This document shows positions 53,980 to 63,249 of a stretch of 64,000 bases of DNA, in pieces. The stretch lies in assembly GCF_001430825.1 (NCBI RefSeq), contig NZ_CP010535.1, positions 1,034,501-1,098,500 of the forward strand. Reading direction: 5' to 3'. The notes below the pieces were generated by a model. That model saw only the letters and a list, made by a program, of their open reading frames with translations, was not told the origin of the DNA and ran no database searches. Origin of the DNA: Sediminicola sp. YIK13. Its GTDB lineage: Bacteria; Bacteroidota; Bacteroidia; Flavobacteriales; Flavobacteriaceae. The translations under genes and the position numbers were made by a program. Every line of letters begins with the position of its first letter. The stretch's first letter is position 1.

Positions 53980-53999
53980 GAATGTAAATAGTTACATTC
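53980..53999 (+). promoter_or_regulatory. Stem-loop at the predicted 5' end of the mRNA
   Basis: GAATGTAA and TTACATTC form a perfect 8-bp stem with an ATAG loop. It begins one base after the start predicted from the sigma-54-like box. A 5'-terminal hairpin often protects mRNA from decay. It lies 21 bp upstream of the ATG. Confidence 0.5.
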
Positions 54000-54020
54000 T
54001 GAACTTTAAAACCTTATATT

Positions 54021-55319
54021 ATGAAAAACTTAATACTCCTTTTTACAGCGATGATCTTTGGTGCTTCCACTGCCATGGCTGTTACGGTAGAAGATAAGGT
54101 TGCACTACGCAATGCTTATAATTACAACAACTCATTTATTTTTGTTGAAGATGGCATTACGTTTTCAGTATATCCAGATGGAGAATTCGATTTCTATATA
54201 GATGATAGAGCTGGAGTAAACGCCAATGTAAACTTTAGAAACGTTAATATTACGTATAACTCTGGATTCAACTATAACCCATATGTTCAATATGACGATT
54301 ATGGTGCAGTAATACAGGTAGAGAACATTCCAATATATTATGATTATTATGGTCGGGTTACCCAAGTGGGCAATGTAGACGTCTCTTACAATAGAGGTAG
54401 AGTAAATAGATTGGGTGGACTATATGTATACTATAATAGAAATGGAGTATACAGTCACCACAGAGGCTTCATCAATGTGTATAATAGATACTATGTTTAC
54501 AGACCCTTTCATAACTATTTTGCAAGACCATCAGTAGGGTTATGTCTGGTGTACAATAGACCATACAGAAGGTATTACGAACCGGTAAGATATACTTATT
54601 ATAGACCTTACCATAATAACTACAGAAGATCCTATGCCAAATTTGGTCGTGAGCATAAATACAAAAAAGACCATTACAGAAGGTCAGATGTATATAGAAA
54701 TGACAGACGTGTTGTAGCTAGGGATAATAATTCCAGAAGAAATAATGGATACAGAACCTCTGGTAATGTTATCAAAAGAAGTGAAAGTAGAAGTGTAGAC
54801 TATGCGAGAAATGGTAAGTCTAACAGAAATGATAGATCTAACTATGACTCTAAAAGGAGTACAGACTATTCCAGAAATGACAAGTCTAACAGATCGGATA
54901 GATACAACAATGATTCTAGAAGGAATGTTGACAATTCCAGAAATGGGAATTCCAAAAGAACGGATAGGTCCAACTATGATTCTAAAAGAAGTACGGACCG
55001 AAACGTAGGAACAAGCAGATCCTCGAGACCTACCGTAAACAGAACGGTAACAAAAAAAGAAGTTTCAAGGACTCCTAGAAGTTCAACAGTTACTAGGACC
55101 AGTACTACCTATAAAAAACCAGAAAGAAAAAGTTCTGGTAGAACGGTGGCAACAAGAACCCAAAAATCGGTTTCTTCTAAGTCTAATGGTTCAAGGAATA
55201 CCAAAAGTACGAAGGTGTCTTCCAGGACCTCCACTCCAAGTCGTGTGGGCAAGGCAGCTACCAGTGGTAGAAGAAGCAGTGCTTCAAGTGCCAGAGGTAG
55301 AAGCTCACGAGATTTTTAA
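54021..55319 (+). CDS. Exported Tyr/Arg/Ser-rich repeat protein of unknown function
   Basis: A 432-residue secreted protein with signal peptide MKNLILLFTAMIFGASTAMA. Its first half (21-200) is rich in Tyr, Asn and Val, and looks like a beta-structure with short repeated strands. From about 200 it is very basic and disordered, with Arg, Ser, Lys and Asn. Three 22-residue repeats lie at 260-325 (each like DYSRNDKSNRSDRYNNDSRR). The tail has many TRT/SSR motifs. The high positive charge suggests binding to nucleic acid, LPS or acidic polysaccharide outside the cell, which is inference. It is expressed from a sigma-54-like promoter and ends in a strong terminator. Confidence 0.78.
   Translation: MKNLILLFTAMIFGASTAMAVTVEDKVALRNAYNYNNSFIFVEDGITFSVYPDGEFDFYIDDRAGVNANVNFRNVNITYNSGFNYNPYVQYDDYGAVIQVENIPIYYDYYGRVTQVGNVDVSYNRGRVNRLGGLYVYYNRNGVYSHHRGFINVYNRYYVYRPFHNYFARPSVGLCLVYNRPYRRYYEPVRYTYYRPYHNNYRRSYAKFGREHKYKKDHYRRSDVYRNDRRVVARDNNSRRNNGYRTSGNVIKRSESRSVDYARNGKSNRNDRSNYDSKRSTDYSRNDKSNRSDRYNNDSRRNVDNSRNGNSKRTDRSNYDSKRSTDRNVGTSRSSRPTVNRTVTKKEVSRTPRSSTVTRTSTTYKKPERKSSGRTVATRTQKSVSSKSNGSRNTKSTKVSSRTSTPSRVGKAATSGRRSSASSARGRSSRDF
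54798..54995 (+). repeat. Three tandem 66-bp coding repeats
   Basis: Three consecutive 22-codon units within the gene at 54021. Units 1 and 3 both carry DRSNYDSKRST at the same place, and unit 2 is more diverged. The array can expand or shrink by slippage in frame. Confidence 0.75.
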
Positions 55320-55352
55320 AATATAGTTTTTAGGTTGGTTAGTTAGTTGTTT

Positions 55353-55390
55353 AACCCCCGCATCGATTAAATTGATGCGGGGGTTTTTAT
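55353..55390. terminator. Terminator between the repeat protein and flippase genes
   Basis: AACCCCCGCATC (55353-55364) pairs with GATGCGGGGGTT (55374-55385), followed by a T-rich tail. It ends the rightward repeat-protein gene. On the minus strand the flippase transcript ends just before it, so it may serve both. Confidence 0.85.
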
Positions 55391-55412
55391 TTTCGATAAA
55401 CTTATCTATCCC

Positions 55413-56873
55413 TTATCCCTTTCTCTTGAGGTACTTGGAAAGCAGTCCAAACACATCCTCTGATATTCTGAAACGATAAAGTACGCCAATGTAGAATAAG
55501 GTAATCAGGATACCTTTCATTAGTATATTTACCACAGGATGAAAAGCAAATTGCAAGGAGATAAACAAAACGATGACCACTAATAGCAGCGCCATAACTT
55601 TTAAGGTTTCCATTGTAAAGGGCTGTATACCAAATTTCATCTTGACATAGACCAATTTTATGGTGTTGTATATAAAAATCGCAGTAAATGTAGCAAATGC
55701 AGCTCCATTAATACCGTATTTAGGAATCATCCATAGATTTAATAATATGGTACATATGGCCAAAAGCACGCCCATGACCAATACGGCCCTGTAGTAATCG
55801 GAGTTGTATAAAATGGCATTGTTATTTCCCATTAACGCGTCGTATACTTTAGCCAAACCAATTAAAAGGACCACCACAAATCCGCCTCTATAGGCTTCCG
55901 GTAATAAATAATAAAGGTCATTAAGGTTCAAGATGATCAGTACAAACAATAATCCCGAAACTATAAACAAGGTCAAGGAACTCTTTTCATATAGCTTTTT
56001 CAAGCCTATTGTATCCTTCTTGTTCAATAATTCCGCAGTTAAAGGATAGGCTATCTGGTGCATGGATCTTGCTGGTACAGCTATCACTGTTGCTATAAAT
56101 ATGGCCACACTATAATAGGCGACATTTTCAATTTGTATAAACTGGTTGATCATAAATCGATCCACTTCCAACAAAATGACAGAGGCAGAACCTCCTAAAA
56201 TAATAAGAGTACTATAATTGATTATACTGGGTGTTCCTTTGGGAAATGAAAAATTAAGCCTGGGCATCCTCAATTGATAGGCATAAATTTTCATTAAAAT
56301 GGTTCGCAATAAATAGATTCCAACCATTGCCTTTAAAAATACATCAATTGAAATGAAGTCATAATATACCAAGAACAACAAAATGGTAACCCCAATCCTG
56401 GCAAAGACCTCCTTCATGAAATTACCGAAAACAGATTTCATCCTAATCCTCGCCCAAGAATAGAACACCTCAAAATAGGCCATGGAAAATCCAATCAAAA
56501 ATATGTACCATACATAACCTTTCACAATAGGGTTCTCTTGCGATAAAAAGTCTCCTATTTTAGTATAGCCAATGTATGTAATAGCAGTTGCAGGTATTAT
56601 TAAAAAGAGAGGAAGGATCAGCATTAAAGTAAGGAAACCATCGGCACTTTTTTTATCCTCAAAGGCACTGTAATATTTTACCAAGGTATTGGGAACCCCA
56701 AAGGCCAACAAGGGCATTAATATCGCCGAGGTGGATAAAATAACACCTACCAATCCATAATATTCATCCGTAAGAAAGCGGGTATAGAGAAACAGGGTAT
56801 TGATAGCACCAATGCCGAACCCAAAGTAGGTTACCAGGGTATTTTTGAAAGATTGCTTAAATATTATCCCCAT
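55413..56873 (-). CDS. Polysaccharide flippase (MOP/Wzx-like)
   Basis: A 486-residue protein with about 12-14 membrane helices, of the MOP superfamily (oligosaccharide flippase, Wzx/MATE-like). The start MGIIFKQSFKNTLVTYFGFGIGAINTLFLYTRFLTDEYYGLVG is typical of the family. It likely moves lipid-linked oligosaccharide across the inner membrane. Its start overlaps the stop of the GT4 gene by one base (TAATG type), so it is the last gene of a coupled run with DUF4834, YfhO and GT4. Confidence 0.85.
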   Translation of the reverse strand: MGIIFKQSFKNTLVTYFGFGIGAINTLFLYTRFLTDEYYGLVGVILSTSAILMPLLAFGVPNTLVKYYSAFEDKKSADGFLTLMLILPLFLIIPATAITYIGYTKIGDFLSQENPIVKGYVWYIFLIGFSMAYFEVFYSWARIRMKSVFGNFMKEVFARIGVTILLFLVYYDFISIDVFLKAMVGIYLLRTILMKIYAYQLRMPRLNFSFPKGTPSIINYSTLIILGGSASVILLEVDRFMINQFIQIENVAYYSVAIFIATVIAVPARSMHQIAYPLTAELLNKKDTIGLKKLYEKSSLTLFIVSGLLFVLIILNLNDLYYLLPEAYRGGFVVVLLIGLAKVYDALMGNNNAILYNSDYYRAVLVMGVLLAICTILLNLWMIPKYGINGAAFATFTAIFIYNTIKLVYVKMKFGIQPFTMETLKVMALLLVVIVLFISLQFAFHPVVNILMKGILITLFYIGVLYRFRISEDVFGLLSKYLKRKG

Positions 56874-58144
56874 TAGATCAACTGTGCTAATTTCCCAGTA
56901 AGTTCCCTCCTACTGTATTGTTCTATATGCTGACTCTTAACGTAAAGCTCTTTCTTTTGGTAAGCGATGAACCATTCTAACAACTGTGTTTTGATTGCCT
57001 GAGCCTCCATATAAGTAAATGCGCTGCCAGTACAGGTTTCTGAAATCATTTGGGCTACTTCCCATCCTTCTGGACCCACTCCTAATATAGGTCGATCTGC
57101 AGCAATATATTCAAAGAATTTTCCTGGAATAATTCCCTTTGTTTCTTCGCTATCTATTTCTACCAATAATAATACCTGTGACCGCTGTTGCCTTTCAATT
57201 GCTTTTTCATGTGACACATAACCCTCCATGCGGACGTAAGGTTCCAATTGGTGACTTTGGATAGATTCTAAAACATCTTTACTTACTACCCCAATCAATT
57301 CAAGTACCAGGTTTTTCCTAAAATCAGCATTCTCCTCTGTAAGTTCCTTTAATGCCTGCCATAATACTATTGGATTTCTGCCCGATAACAGTGACCCTAT
57401 ATGTGATATGGTAAATGCATCATCCAATTTATAGGACGAAAACTTACGGGAATCAAATCCATTTGTGATAACCGTTATTGGTTGGTCCGTAATATTAGAA
57501 AATTCTTTTTTGGTAGTGTTACTGGTTACGATTATTGAGTCTGCCCGGTTGAGCACTTCAGATTCCAATTGAAGGTGCCTCTTTTGTGAGCTTTTGGTGA
57601 GTTTTAATTTCTTATGATAACCAATGGAAGTCCAAGGGTCCCTAAAATCGGCTATCCATTGTATACTATTATTAGCCTTGAGTTTCATTCCAATAAGGTG
57701 CACACTATGTGGAGGCCCTGTAGTAATAATGGTTTCAATACCCTGTTCCTCTATTACCTGCTGTAAATACCTTACGGATGGCTTAATCCAAAATTTCCTG
57801 GCATCCGGTATAAAAAGATTTCCACGGATCCATAAAAGTACTTTCTCTAAAAGTGACTGATCTTTTGTCTGGATAATCCCTGAACTGATACTTTTGGTTT
57901 TCTTTTTGGAAAAAATACTTGCCAATTGATAGGGCTCAAATATTTTCTGTTTGTAAATTTTTATCCCTTCCGGAATCTCATTCTCAAAAGTAAAATCCAT
58001 TATAGGGTATTCAGGATTTTCAGGAACATATACTACCGGTTCTACCTCAAAATCCCTTAGATATTTTACGAATTTCAACCATCGCTGTACTCCGGGCCCC
58101 CCAGCAGGAGGCCAATAATAAGTAATGATGAGGGCCTTTTTCAT
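56873..58144 (-). CDS. Glycosyltransferase, family 4 type
   Basis: A 423-residue GT-B fold glycosyltransferase. The N-terminal acceptor domain starts MKKALIITYYWPPAGGPGVQRWLKFVKYL, including the donor-phosphate-side GG motif. The C-terminal donor domain has the usual ITNGFDSRKF, HIGSLLSGRNPIVLW and LLLVEIDSEETKGIIPGKFFEYIAADRPILGVGPEG, where the EYIAADRPILG segment resembles the E-x7-E sugar-binding region. The donor and acceptor sugars are unknown. It overlaps the start of the flippase gene and the stop of YfhO by one base each. Confidence 0.87.
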   Translation of the reverse strand: MKKALIITYYWPPAGGPGVQRWLKFVKYLRDFEVEPVVYVPENPEYPIMDFTFENEIPEGIKIYKQKIFEPYQLASIFSKKKTKSISSGIIQTKDQSLLEKVLLWIRGNLFIPDARKFWIKPSVRYLQQVIEEQGIETIITTGPPHSVHLIGMKLKANNSIQWIADFRDPWTSIGYHKKLKLTKSSQKRHLQLESEVLNRADSIIVTSNTTKKEFSNITDQPITVITNGFDSRKFSSYKLDDAFTISHIGSLLSGRNPIVLWQALKELTEENADFRKNLVLELIGVVSKDVLESIQSHQLEPYVRMEGYVSHEKAIERQQRSQVLLLVEIDSEETKGIIPGKFFEYIAADRPILGVGPEGWEVAQMISETCTGSAFTYMEAQAIKTQLLEWFIAYQKKELYVKSQHIEQYSRRELTGKLAQLI

Positions 58145-60579
58145 TACGATTCTTCCTTTTTACGGAAATTCCTTAAAGAAAAGCCGATACCACCAAGGAT
58201 AAAAAGACCTAATAGCAATGTGCTTGCCAGGGTGATGGTTCCACCGGTTTCAATCACCTCTGGTTCAAATTTAAATTCTATTTTATGGTTCCCAGCAGGT
58301 ACCTTCATGGCCCTGAGGATATAGTTCACTTTAAAATGGGGGGTTTTAATCCCATCGATGTAGGCAATCCATCCATTGGCATAATACATCTCAGAAAAAA
58401 CGGCAACTGCTTCTTGTGTACTTATAGACCTATAGGTCAAGTGATTGGGACTATAATTAGTAAGCTTAATTGTCGCCGTGGAGTCCTTTTGAAAGGAAAG
58501 GGGCGTGATATCTGGAAAGTCATTGGTATTAATGACCGCTTCATTTATAACATCGAGACTGTCCAGAGCTTGAATTTCCTGATTGGCATTTTTCACGGGA
58601 AGCAGGGTCTTTACAAACCATGCATTTCCGTTGGCATAAGGATTCAATGCTGGATAATCGCTACCCTCCTCATCTTGCTGTACCACGTATTTTACGTTGA
58701 GCATGTTCAAAACGCGCATATTGTTCTTGTACACGTGAAAATCGAACAAATCCTGCAAAGCTCCTGGTTTGGCGGCATGATAGCCTCCAATAGATTGATG
58801 AAAATAGGATGTTCTTGCTCCATTTAAACCTTCAGACGGGTCATATACCCTAAAGATTCCAGGGTCTTCAGCTATCTGCTTATCCATTGCAGTCTCCTGA
58901 AAAGGCTCCTCCATTTGTCTTGCACGCACAAAATCGTCTTCATTGACATATCGAAGATCAATCCCTACCAGATCAAATAACAATAAAAATCCCAGGGCCA
59001 GCGTCAATATGTTTTCTTTAATTCGCTCCTTGATGTAGAGCCAAATTGCTACTGCAGCCAAAAGAACATACACCAAAGACCGGATTAGATCACTGATATA
59101 AACAGATTCGCGGTCCAACTGAATCATGGTCATTATTTCATCTCCGAAATATTTCCTGTACGTTTCATCACTTTGTCCCACAAAATCGAACGTGCCCTTT
59201 AAAAGGAAAAGTAGAATCACAAAGCCTAAAACAACCAAAACCGAAATCTTTAGCGCATTTAATTTTCTGGACTTCTCCAGGGAAGGCTTAAATAATTCCA
59301 CCAAGGCCAGTATTGCCATGATTGGCGCACATAATTCCAGTATCACCTGTATGGAAGAAACGGCCCTGAATTTATCGTATAAAGGAAAATATTCGATCAT
59401 AAAGTCGGTCAACAGACCAAAGTTCTTGCCCCATGAAAGTAATAGCGCCATAATGGTTCCTCCTACGAGCCACCATTTGACTCTTCCCTGAACCAAAATA
59501 ATCCCTAAAATAAACAGGAAGAATATAATGGCCCCAATATAAGCCGGAGCAGCTACAATAGGTTGGTCTCCCCAGTACAAGGGTAGTCCGCTTGTAAATT
59601 CTAGGGCTTTGGATCTCGATAGCCCTTGATTTGTTAAATAGGTATAGGCATTGGATTCCGTACCCAAGTTTTCACTATTTGATCCCCCAAACAACCGGGG
59701 AACAAATAAATTCATCGATTCTGCGATACCATAACTGTATTGGGTGATATACTCCTTATCCAATCCACTGGTACTTGCCTTTGGAGATCCGTCAGGATTA
59801 ATGGTCAGTTCTGTTTTTCCCCTGGTACTCCAATCAGCGTACTCCTTAGTAGCCATTAGACTAGTGGCATTCACAAGAATCCCTAAGAATACAGCACCAA
59901 CTAAAATACCCACTGAAATAACGAAATTTTTTAAGGTCTTGTTTATGATGGCATCAACTAAATACGCAATCCCCACGACCAGTACCAATAACATAAAATA
60001 AAAGGTCATTTGATAGTGATTCGCACTTATTTCAAGGGCCATCGCCAAGGCTGTAAGAATGAATCCCCAAATATATTTTTTCCTGAAAGTAAGGACAATT
60101 CCCGCTAGAATGAGGGGCAAGTAGCCAATAGCATGTGCTTTGGCATTGTGGCCTACTCCTAGTATAATGATCAGGTAAGTAGAAAACCCGAAGGCCAATG
60201 CCCCTATGGCTGCAAGCCTATAATCTACTTTCATGCAACATAAAAGGATATAGAAACCAATGAAATATAAGAATAAGTAATCGGCAGGTCTCGGCAAAAA
60301 CCGGATCAGACGGTCCAATTGCTTTACATAATTGTGCGGATAGTTGGCTCCCAATTGATACGTGGGCATCCCTCCAAAGGCACTATTGGTCCAATAGGGC
60401 TCTTCCCCATTGGCATTTCTGAAATCGGCCTGTTCCTTGGCCATTCCAGTATACTGGGCAATATCGGACTGAAAAATTTTCTTCCCCTGCAATACTGGGT
60501 GGAAATATGCTAAAGAAGCAATAATAAAAAGAACAAGAACAAAGAAATGTACAAAAAGCGCTTTAATGCCGATTTTCAT
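58144..60579 (-). CDS. YfhO family membrane protein
   Basis: An 811-residue polytopic membrane protein of the YfhO family, GT-C-like. The N-terminal 20 residues form a first helix, and at least ten further helices follow to about residue 510. The extracytoplasmic first loop (31-95) contains QSDIAQYTGMAKEQADF and PYWTNSAFGGMPTYQLG, the family's conserved region with acidic and aromatic residues. The C-terminal 250 residues form an outside beta-rich domain, with a final helix near 780-800. YfhO proteins glycosylate lipoteichoic acids in Bacillus; here an envelope lipid or glycan is more likely. It is coupled to the GT4 gene. Confidence 0.85.
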   Translation of the reverse strand: MKIGIKALFVHFFVLVLFIIASLAYFHPVLQGKKIFQSDIAQYTGMAKEQADFRNANGEEPYWTNSAFGGMPTYQLGANYPHNYVKQLDRLIRFLPRPADYLFLYFIGFYILLCCMKVDYRLAAIGALAFGFSTYLIIILGVGHNAKAHAIGYLPLILAGIVLTFRKKYIWGFILTALAMALEISANHYQMTFYFMLLVLVVGIAYLVDAIINKTLKNFVISVGILVGAVFLGILVNATSLMATKEYADWSTRGKTELTINPDGSPKASTSGLDKEYITQYSYGIAESMNLFVPRLFGGSNSENLGTESNAYTYLTNQGLSRSKALEFTSGLPLYWGDQPIVAAPAYIGAIIFFLFILGIILVQGRVKWWLVGGTIMALLLSWGKNFGLLTDFMIEYFPLYDKFRAVSSIQVILELCAPIMAILALVELFKPSLEKSRKLNALKISVLVVLGFVILLFLLKGTFDFVGQSDETYRKYFGDEIMTMIQLDRESVYISDLIRSLVYVLLAAVAIWLYIKERIKENILTLALGFLLLFDLVGIDLRYVNEDDFVRARQMEEPFQETAMDKQIAEDPGIFRVYDPSEGLNGARTSYFHQSIGGYHAAKPGALQDLFDFHVYKNNMRVLNMLNVKYVVQQDEEGSDYPALNPYANGNAWFVKTLLPVKNANQEIQALDSLDVINEAVINTNDFPDITPLSFQKDSTATIKLTNYSPNHLTYRSISTQEAVAVFSEMYYANGWIAYIDGIKTPHFKVNYILRAMKVPAGNHKIEFKFEPEVIETGGTITLASTLLLGLFILGGIGFSLRNFRKKEES

Positions 60580-60600
60580 GTTTGGTGGTTGTGGTTTTAA

Positions 60601-60864
60601 TTAATCAATTTCCTCAAAATCTATGTATTCCCCAACTTTATTGGAGGATTTAGAGGTTGTCCCTTTTTTTTTCTCTATGATTACTTCTCCCTCTTTCTCT
60701 TCATTGGGTGCAGGTTGGTTGGGAAATCCACCAAATTTTTCCTTAAAATGCTGCTCCGTTTTTTTTGCAGCGTATCGTAATATTTTCGGACCAAACCATT
60801 TAGCCAATATTTTAATAAAAAAATATACTAACAGAATGATTAATACCGTTCTTAACAAACCCAT
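60601..60864 (-). CDS. DUF4834 family small membrane-anchored protein
   Basis: An 87-residue protein. One N-terminal helix (1-20; LLRTVLIILLVYFFIKILA) is followed by a basic amphipathic stretch (about 21-45; FGPKILRYAAKKTEQHFKEKFGG) and an acidic tail ending GEYIDFEEID. This is the layout of the Bacteroidota DUF4834 family. No function is known. It starts a leftward run: YfhO begins 21 bp downstream. A TAnnTTTG box lies 20 bp before its start. Confidence 0.75.
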   Translation of the reverse strand: MGLLRTVLIILLVYFFIKILAKWFGPKILRYAAKKTEQHFKEKFGGFPNQPAPNEEKEGEVIIEKKKGTTSKSSNKVGEYIDFEEID

Positions 60865-60884
60865 ATTAATTCAAAAATTTATAT

Positions 60885-60892
60885 CAAAAATA
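60885..60892 (-). promoter_or_regulatory. -7 promoter element of the DUF4834-YfhO-GT4-flippase operon
   Basis: On the minus strand TATTTTTG matches TAnnTTTG, 20 bp before the ATG at 60864. The -33 box is not clear. Confidence 0.45.
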
Positions 60893-60944
60893 CAATTCTA
60901 GCGTTGTATACATAGTTTAAAAGTCATAAAATAATAATAAAAAC

Positions 60945-61949
60945 ATGCCTTTAAGTAACCCCTTCGAAATGAGATATCCCCTAATAGTAGTCCTGACATT
61001 TCTTTTTTTAGTACCCTTATCCATGAATTCCCAGTATACAGATGTTATTAATTCCAATAGACCAGGACAATCTGTGAGTGCATATGCAGTTGGTAAAAAT
61101 GTGTTGCAAGCAGAAATAGGCGTAACCATGGAAAAGAACGAGCATGTTAGAATGTTCACGGAATCTGATTTTTTAGGGGGGGATTTTGCCCTGAGATATG
61201 GATTGTTTTTTGAGCAATTGGAAATTTACTACGAAGGTTCGTACGTTAAAGAAGATATCATTTACACCCAATTGGACCTTGAGGCCACAAGAACGGATTT
61301 TACCAGAAATAGATTGGGGTTAAAATATTTACTTTATGATCCCTTTAAAAATCCAGAGAACAATAAGCCTAACCTTTACAGTTGGAAGGCCAATCATGGT
61401 TTTAAATTAAAAAATTTGATTCCGGCCATTTCGGTATATGCAGGAGCAAATTTTGTTTTGGGAGAAAATCCCTTTTTTTCAGGAGATCCAATAGTTTCTC
61501 CCCGTGTCATGTTAGCTACCCAGAGTAGATTATCCTCTAGATTCGTTCTTATTTCGAATATAGCGTATGACAGAATTGGAACGGATTTTCCAGAAATGAG
61601 TTATATCGTTTCTGTTTCACATGCATTGGGAAATCCAAAATGGAGTGTGTTTCTTGAACACCAAGGAATCAAAAGTGATCGCTACGCAGATGCTATAGTA
61701 AGAACGGGCGTTGCCTATCTGTTCAATGAGAATTTTCAAGCAGATCTCAATATTGCAACCAACTTTAAAGATACCCCTTCCAAACAATTTGGGACCATCG
61801 GCTTTTCCTACCGATTGGACATGCATAAAGACGAACTGATGCCCATAGAAGACCAAAAGGATGGAGAGAATGGAAAGATCAATTCCAGCAGTATGAAAAA
61901 ATCCAAAAAGAAGAAGAAAAATAAGAAGAATGATGAGATTGACTTCTAA
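60945..61949 (+). CDS. Outer-membrane transporter-like beta-barrel protein
   Basis: A 334-residue exported protein resembling the Bacteroidota 'transporter' family related to the MetA-pathway/phenol-degradation barrel proteins. The signal sequence is about 9-30 (MRYPLIVVLTFLFLVPLSMNSQ). The mature start VINSNRPGQSVSAYAVGKNVLQAEIG is typical of that family, and the rest is a series of amphipathic strands. It ends in a lysine-rich tail (KKSKKKKKNKKND). The first ATG (60945) has an A-rich leader and is chosen; ATG 60969 at the signal peptide is an alternative. The solute is unknown. It is divergent from the DUF4834 operon. Confidence 0.78.
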   Translation: MPLSNPFEMRYPLIVVLTFLFLVPLSMNSQYTDVINSNRPGQSVSAYAVGKNVLQAEIGVTMEKNEHVRMFTESDFLGGDFALRYGLFFEQLEIYYEGSYVKEDIIYTQLDLEATRTDFTRNRLGLKYLLYDPFKNPENNKPNLYSWKANHGFKLKNLIPAISVYAGANFVLGENPFFSGDPIVSPRVMLATQSRLSSRFVLISNIAYDRIGTDFPEMSYIVSVSHALGNPKWSVFLEHQGIKSDRYADAIVRTGVAYLFNENFQADLNIATNFKDTPSKQFGTIGFSYRLDMHKDELMPIEDQKDGENGKINSSSMKKSKKKKKNKKNDEIDF

Positions 61950-62056
61950 GTTATGAAGACAAAAATTAGCTAGTTCATCAATAAACAGCAATTATTGTAG
62001 AGGTATTTTATTCTATTGATTAATATTACTAATATTGACGATAGAAAATTTATACA

Positions 62057-63178
62057 ATGATCACGATAAAAGAAGCTATCTCTAAAACTGATTTAAAGAA
62101 GTTTGTCACCTTTCCTTTTGCCCTTTATAAAGATTCTCCATATTGGGTACCTCCTATTATAAATGATGAATTAGCATCTTTCGACAAAAGCAAGAACCCC
62201 GTGTTCAAAGATGCAGATGCATGGTTCTTTTTAGCATATAAAGGTGACCAAATCGTTGGACGGGTTGCAGCAATAATCAATAAAATAGAGATCAATCAAC
62301 AAAAAGTCAGCAAAATGCGCTTTGGATGGTTCGATTTCATTGATGATTTTGAAGTTTCTGGTGCTTTATTGGACAAGGTAGCTGAAATAGGCAAGCAACA
62401 TCAGTTGGAATATATGGAAGGTCCTGTTGGGTTTTCCAATATGGATAAGGTAGGAGTTTTGACCGAAGGTTTTGATCATATAGGTACCATGATTACATGG
62501 TACAATCATCCTTATTATGTATCTCATTTTGAACATTTTGGTTTTGTAAAGGAAAAGGAATATGCTGAAAACAAATTCCCGTTTTCCAATGCCGACCCTA
62601 AATTTTTTGAAAAGGCGAATGAATTGGTCAAAAGGAGATACGGAGTAAAGGCAATTAATTTTACCAAGACTAAGGAAGTAATGCCCATGGCCGACAAGAT
62701 GTTTGATCTATTCAATGCGAGCTATGCCAAACTTTCTTCTTTTGTCCCTATTACGGATATTCAAAAAGAATACTTCAAAAAGAAATATATCAGTTTTATT
62801 AATCCTGAGTACATCAAGTTTGTTGTGGATAAGGATGATAACTTAATCGCTTTTGGTATTGTTATGCCATCCTTCTCAGAGGCCCTACAGAAAGCCAATG
62901 GAAAACTGTTTCCATTTGGTATTTATCATTTACTAAAGGCCAAAAAGAAGAGTAAGGACGTTACTTTTTATCTTATTGGTGTGCATCCAGAATATCAAAA
63001 CAAAGGAGTTACTGCCGTTATCTTCAGCGAATACCATAAGACATTCTCTGAAAAAGGCATTGAATATTGTTATAGGACACCTGAATTGGAAGATAATGTG
63101 GCCATCCGCCAACTTTGGAAACACTTTGATCCAAAAATTTATAAACGACGTAAAACTTTCAGGAAAAACCTAAAGTAA
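62057..63178 (+). CDS. Protein with two GNAT-like domains
   Basis: A 373-residue soluble protein that reads as a double GNAT acetyltransferase fold. The first half has LAYKGDQIVGRVAAIINKIE and YMEGPVGFSNMDKVGVLTEGF; the second has IKFVVDKDDNLIAFGIVMPSFSEAL and FYLIGVHPEYQNKGVTAVIFSEYHKTF with an acetyl-CoA loop of the QNKGV kind. The family, common in Bacteroidota, is sometimes labelled GTP cyclohydrolase, for which I see no support. The substrate is unknown. It ends at a strong terminator, convergent with the next gene. Confidence 0.8.
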   Translation: MITIKEAISKTDLKKFVTFPFALYKDSPYWVPPIINDELASFDKSKNPVFKDADAWFFLAYKGDQIVGRVAAIINKIEINQQKVSKMRFGWFDFIDDFEVSGALLDKVAEIGKQHQLEYMEGPVGFSNMDKVGVLTEGFDHIGTMITWYNHPYYVSHFEHFGFVKEKEYAENKFPFSNADPKFFEKANELVKRRYGVKAINFTKTKEVMPMADKMFDLFNASYAKLSSFVPITDIQKEYFKKKYISFINPEYIKFVVDKDDNLIAFGIVMPSFSEALQKANGKLFPFGIYHLLKAKKKSKDVTFYLIGVHPEYQNKGVTAVIFSEYHKTFSEKGIEYCYRTPELEDNVAIRQLWKHFDPKIYKRRKTFRKNLK

Positions 63179-63191
63179 AGGTATAGCAAAT

Positions 63192-63226
63192 AAAAAATCC
63201 CATATTCTAGGAATATGGGATTTTTT
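63192..63226. terminator. Bidirectional terminator between convergent genes
   Basis: AAAAAATCCCATATTC (63192-63207) pairs perfectly over 16 bp with GAATATGGGATTTTTT (63211-63226) around TAG. T-runs lie on both strands, so it serves the GNAT gene and the synthase gene on the minus strand. Confidence 0.9.
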
Positions 63227-63249
63227 ATATTTCAAATTAAGGTTATCGA

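Noticed and set aside
54798-54995. CRISPR-like or intergenic repeat array
   Set aside because: The repeats are imperfect, contiguous, 66 bp long and in frame inside a coding gene. There are no spacers.
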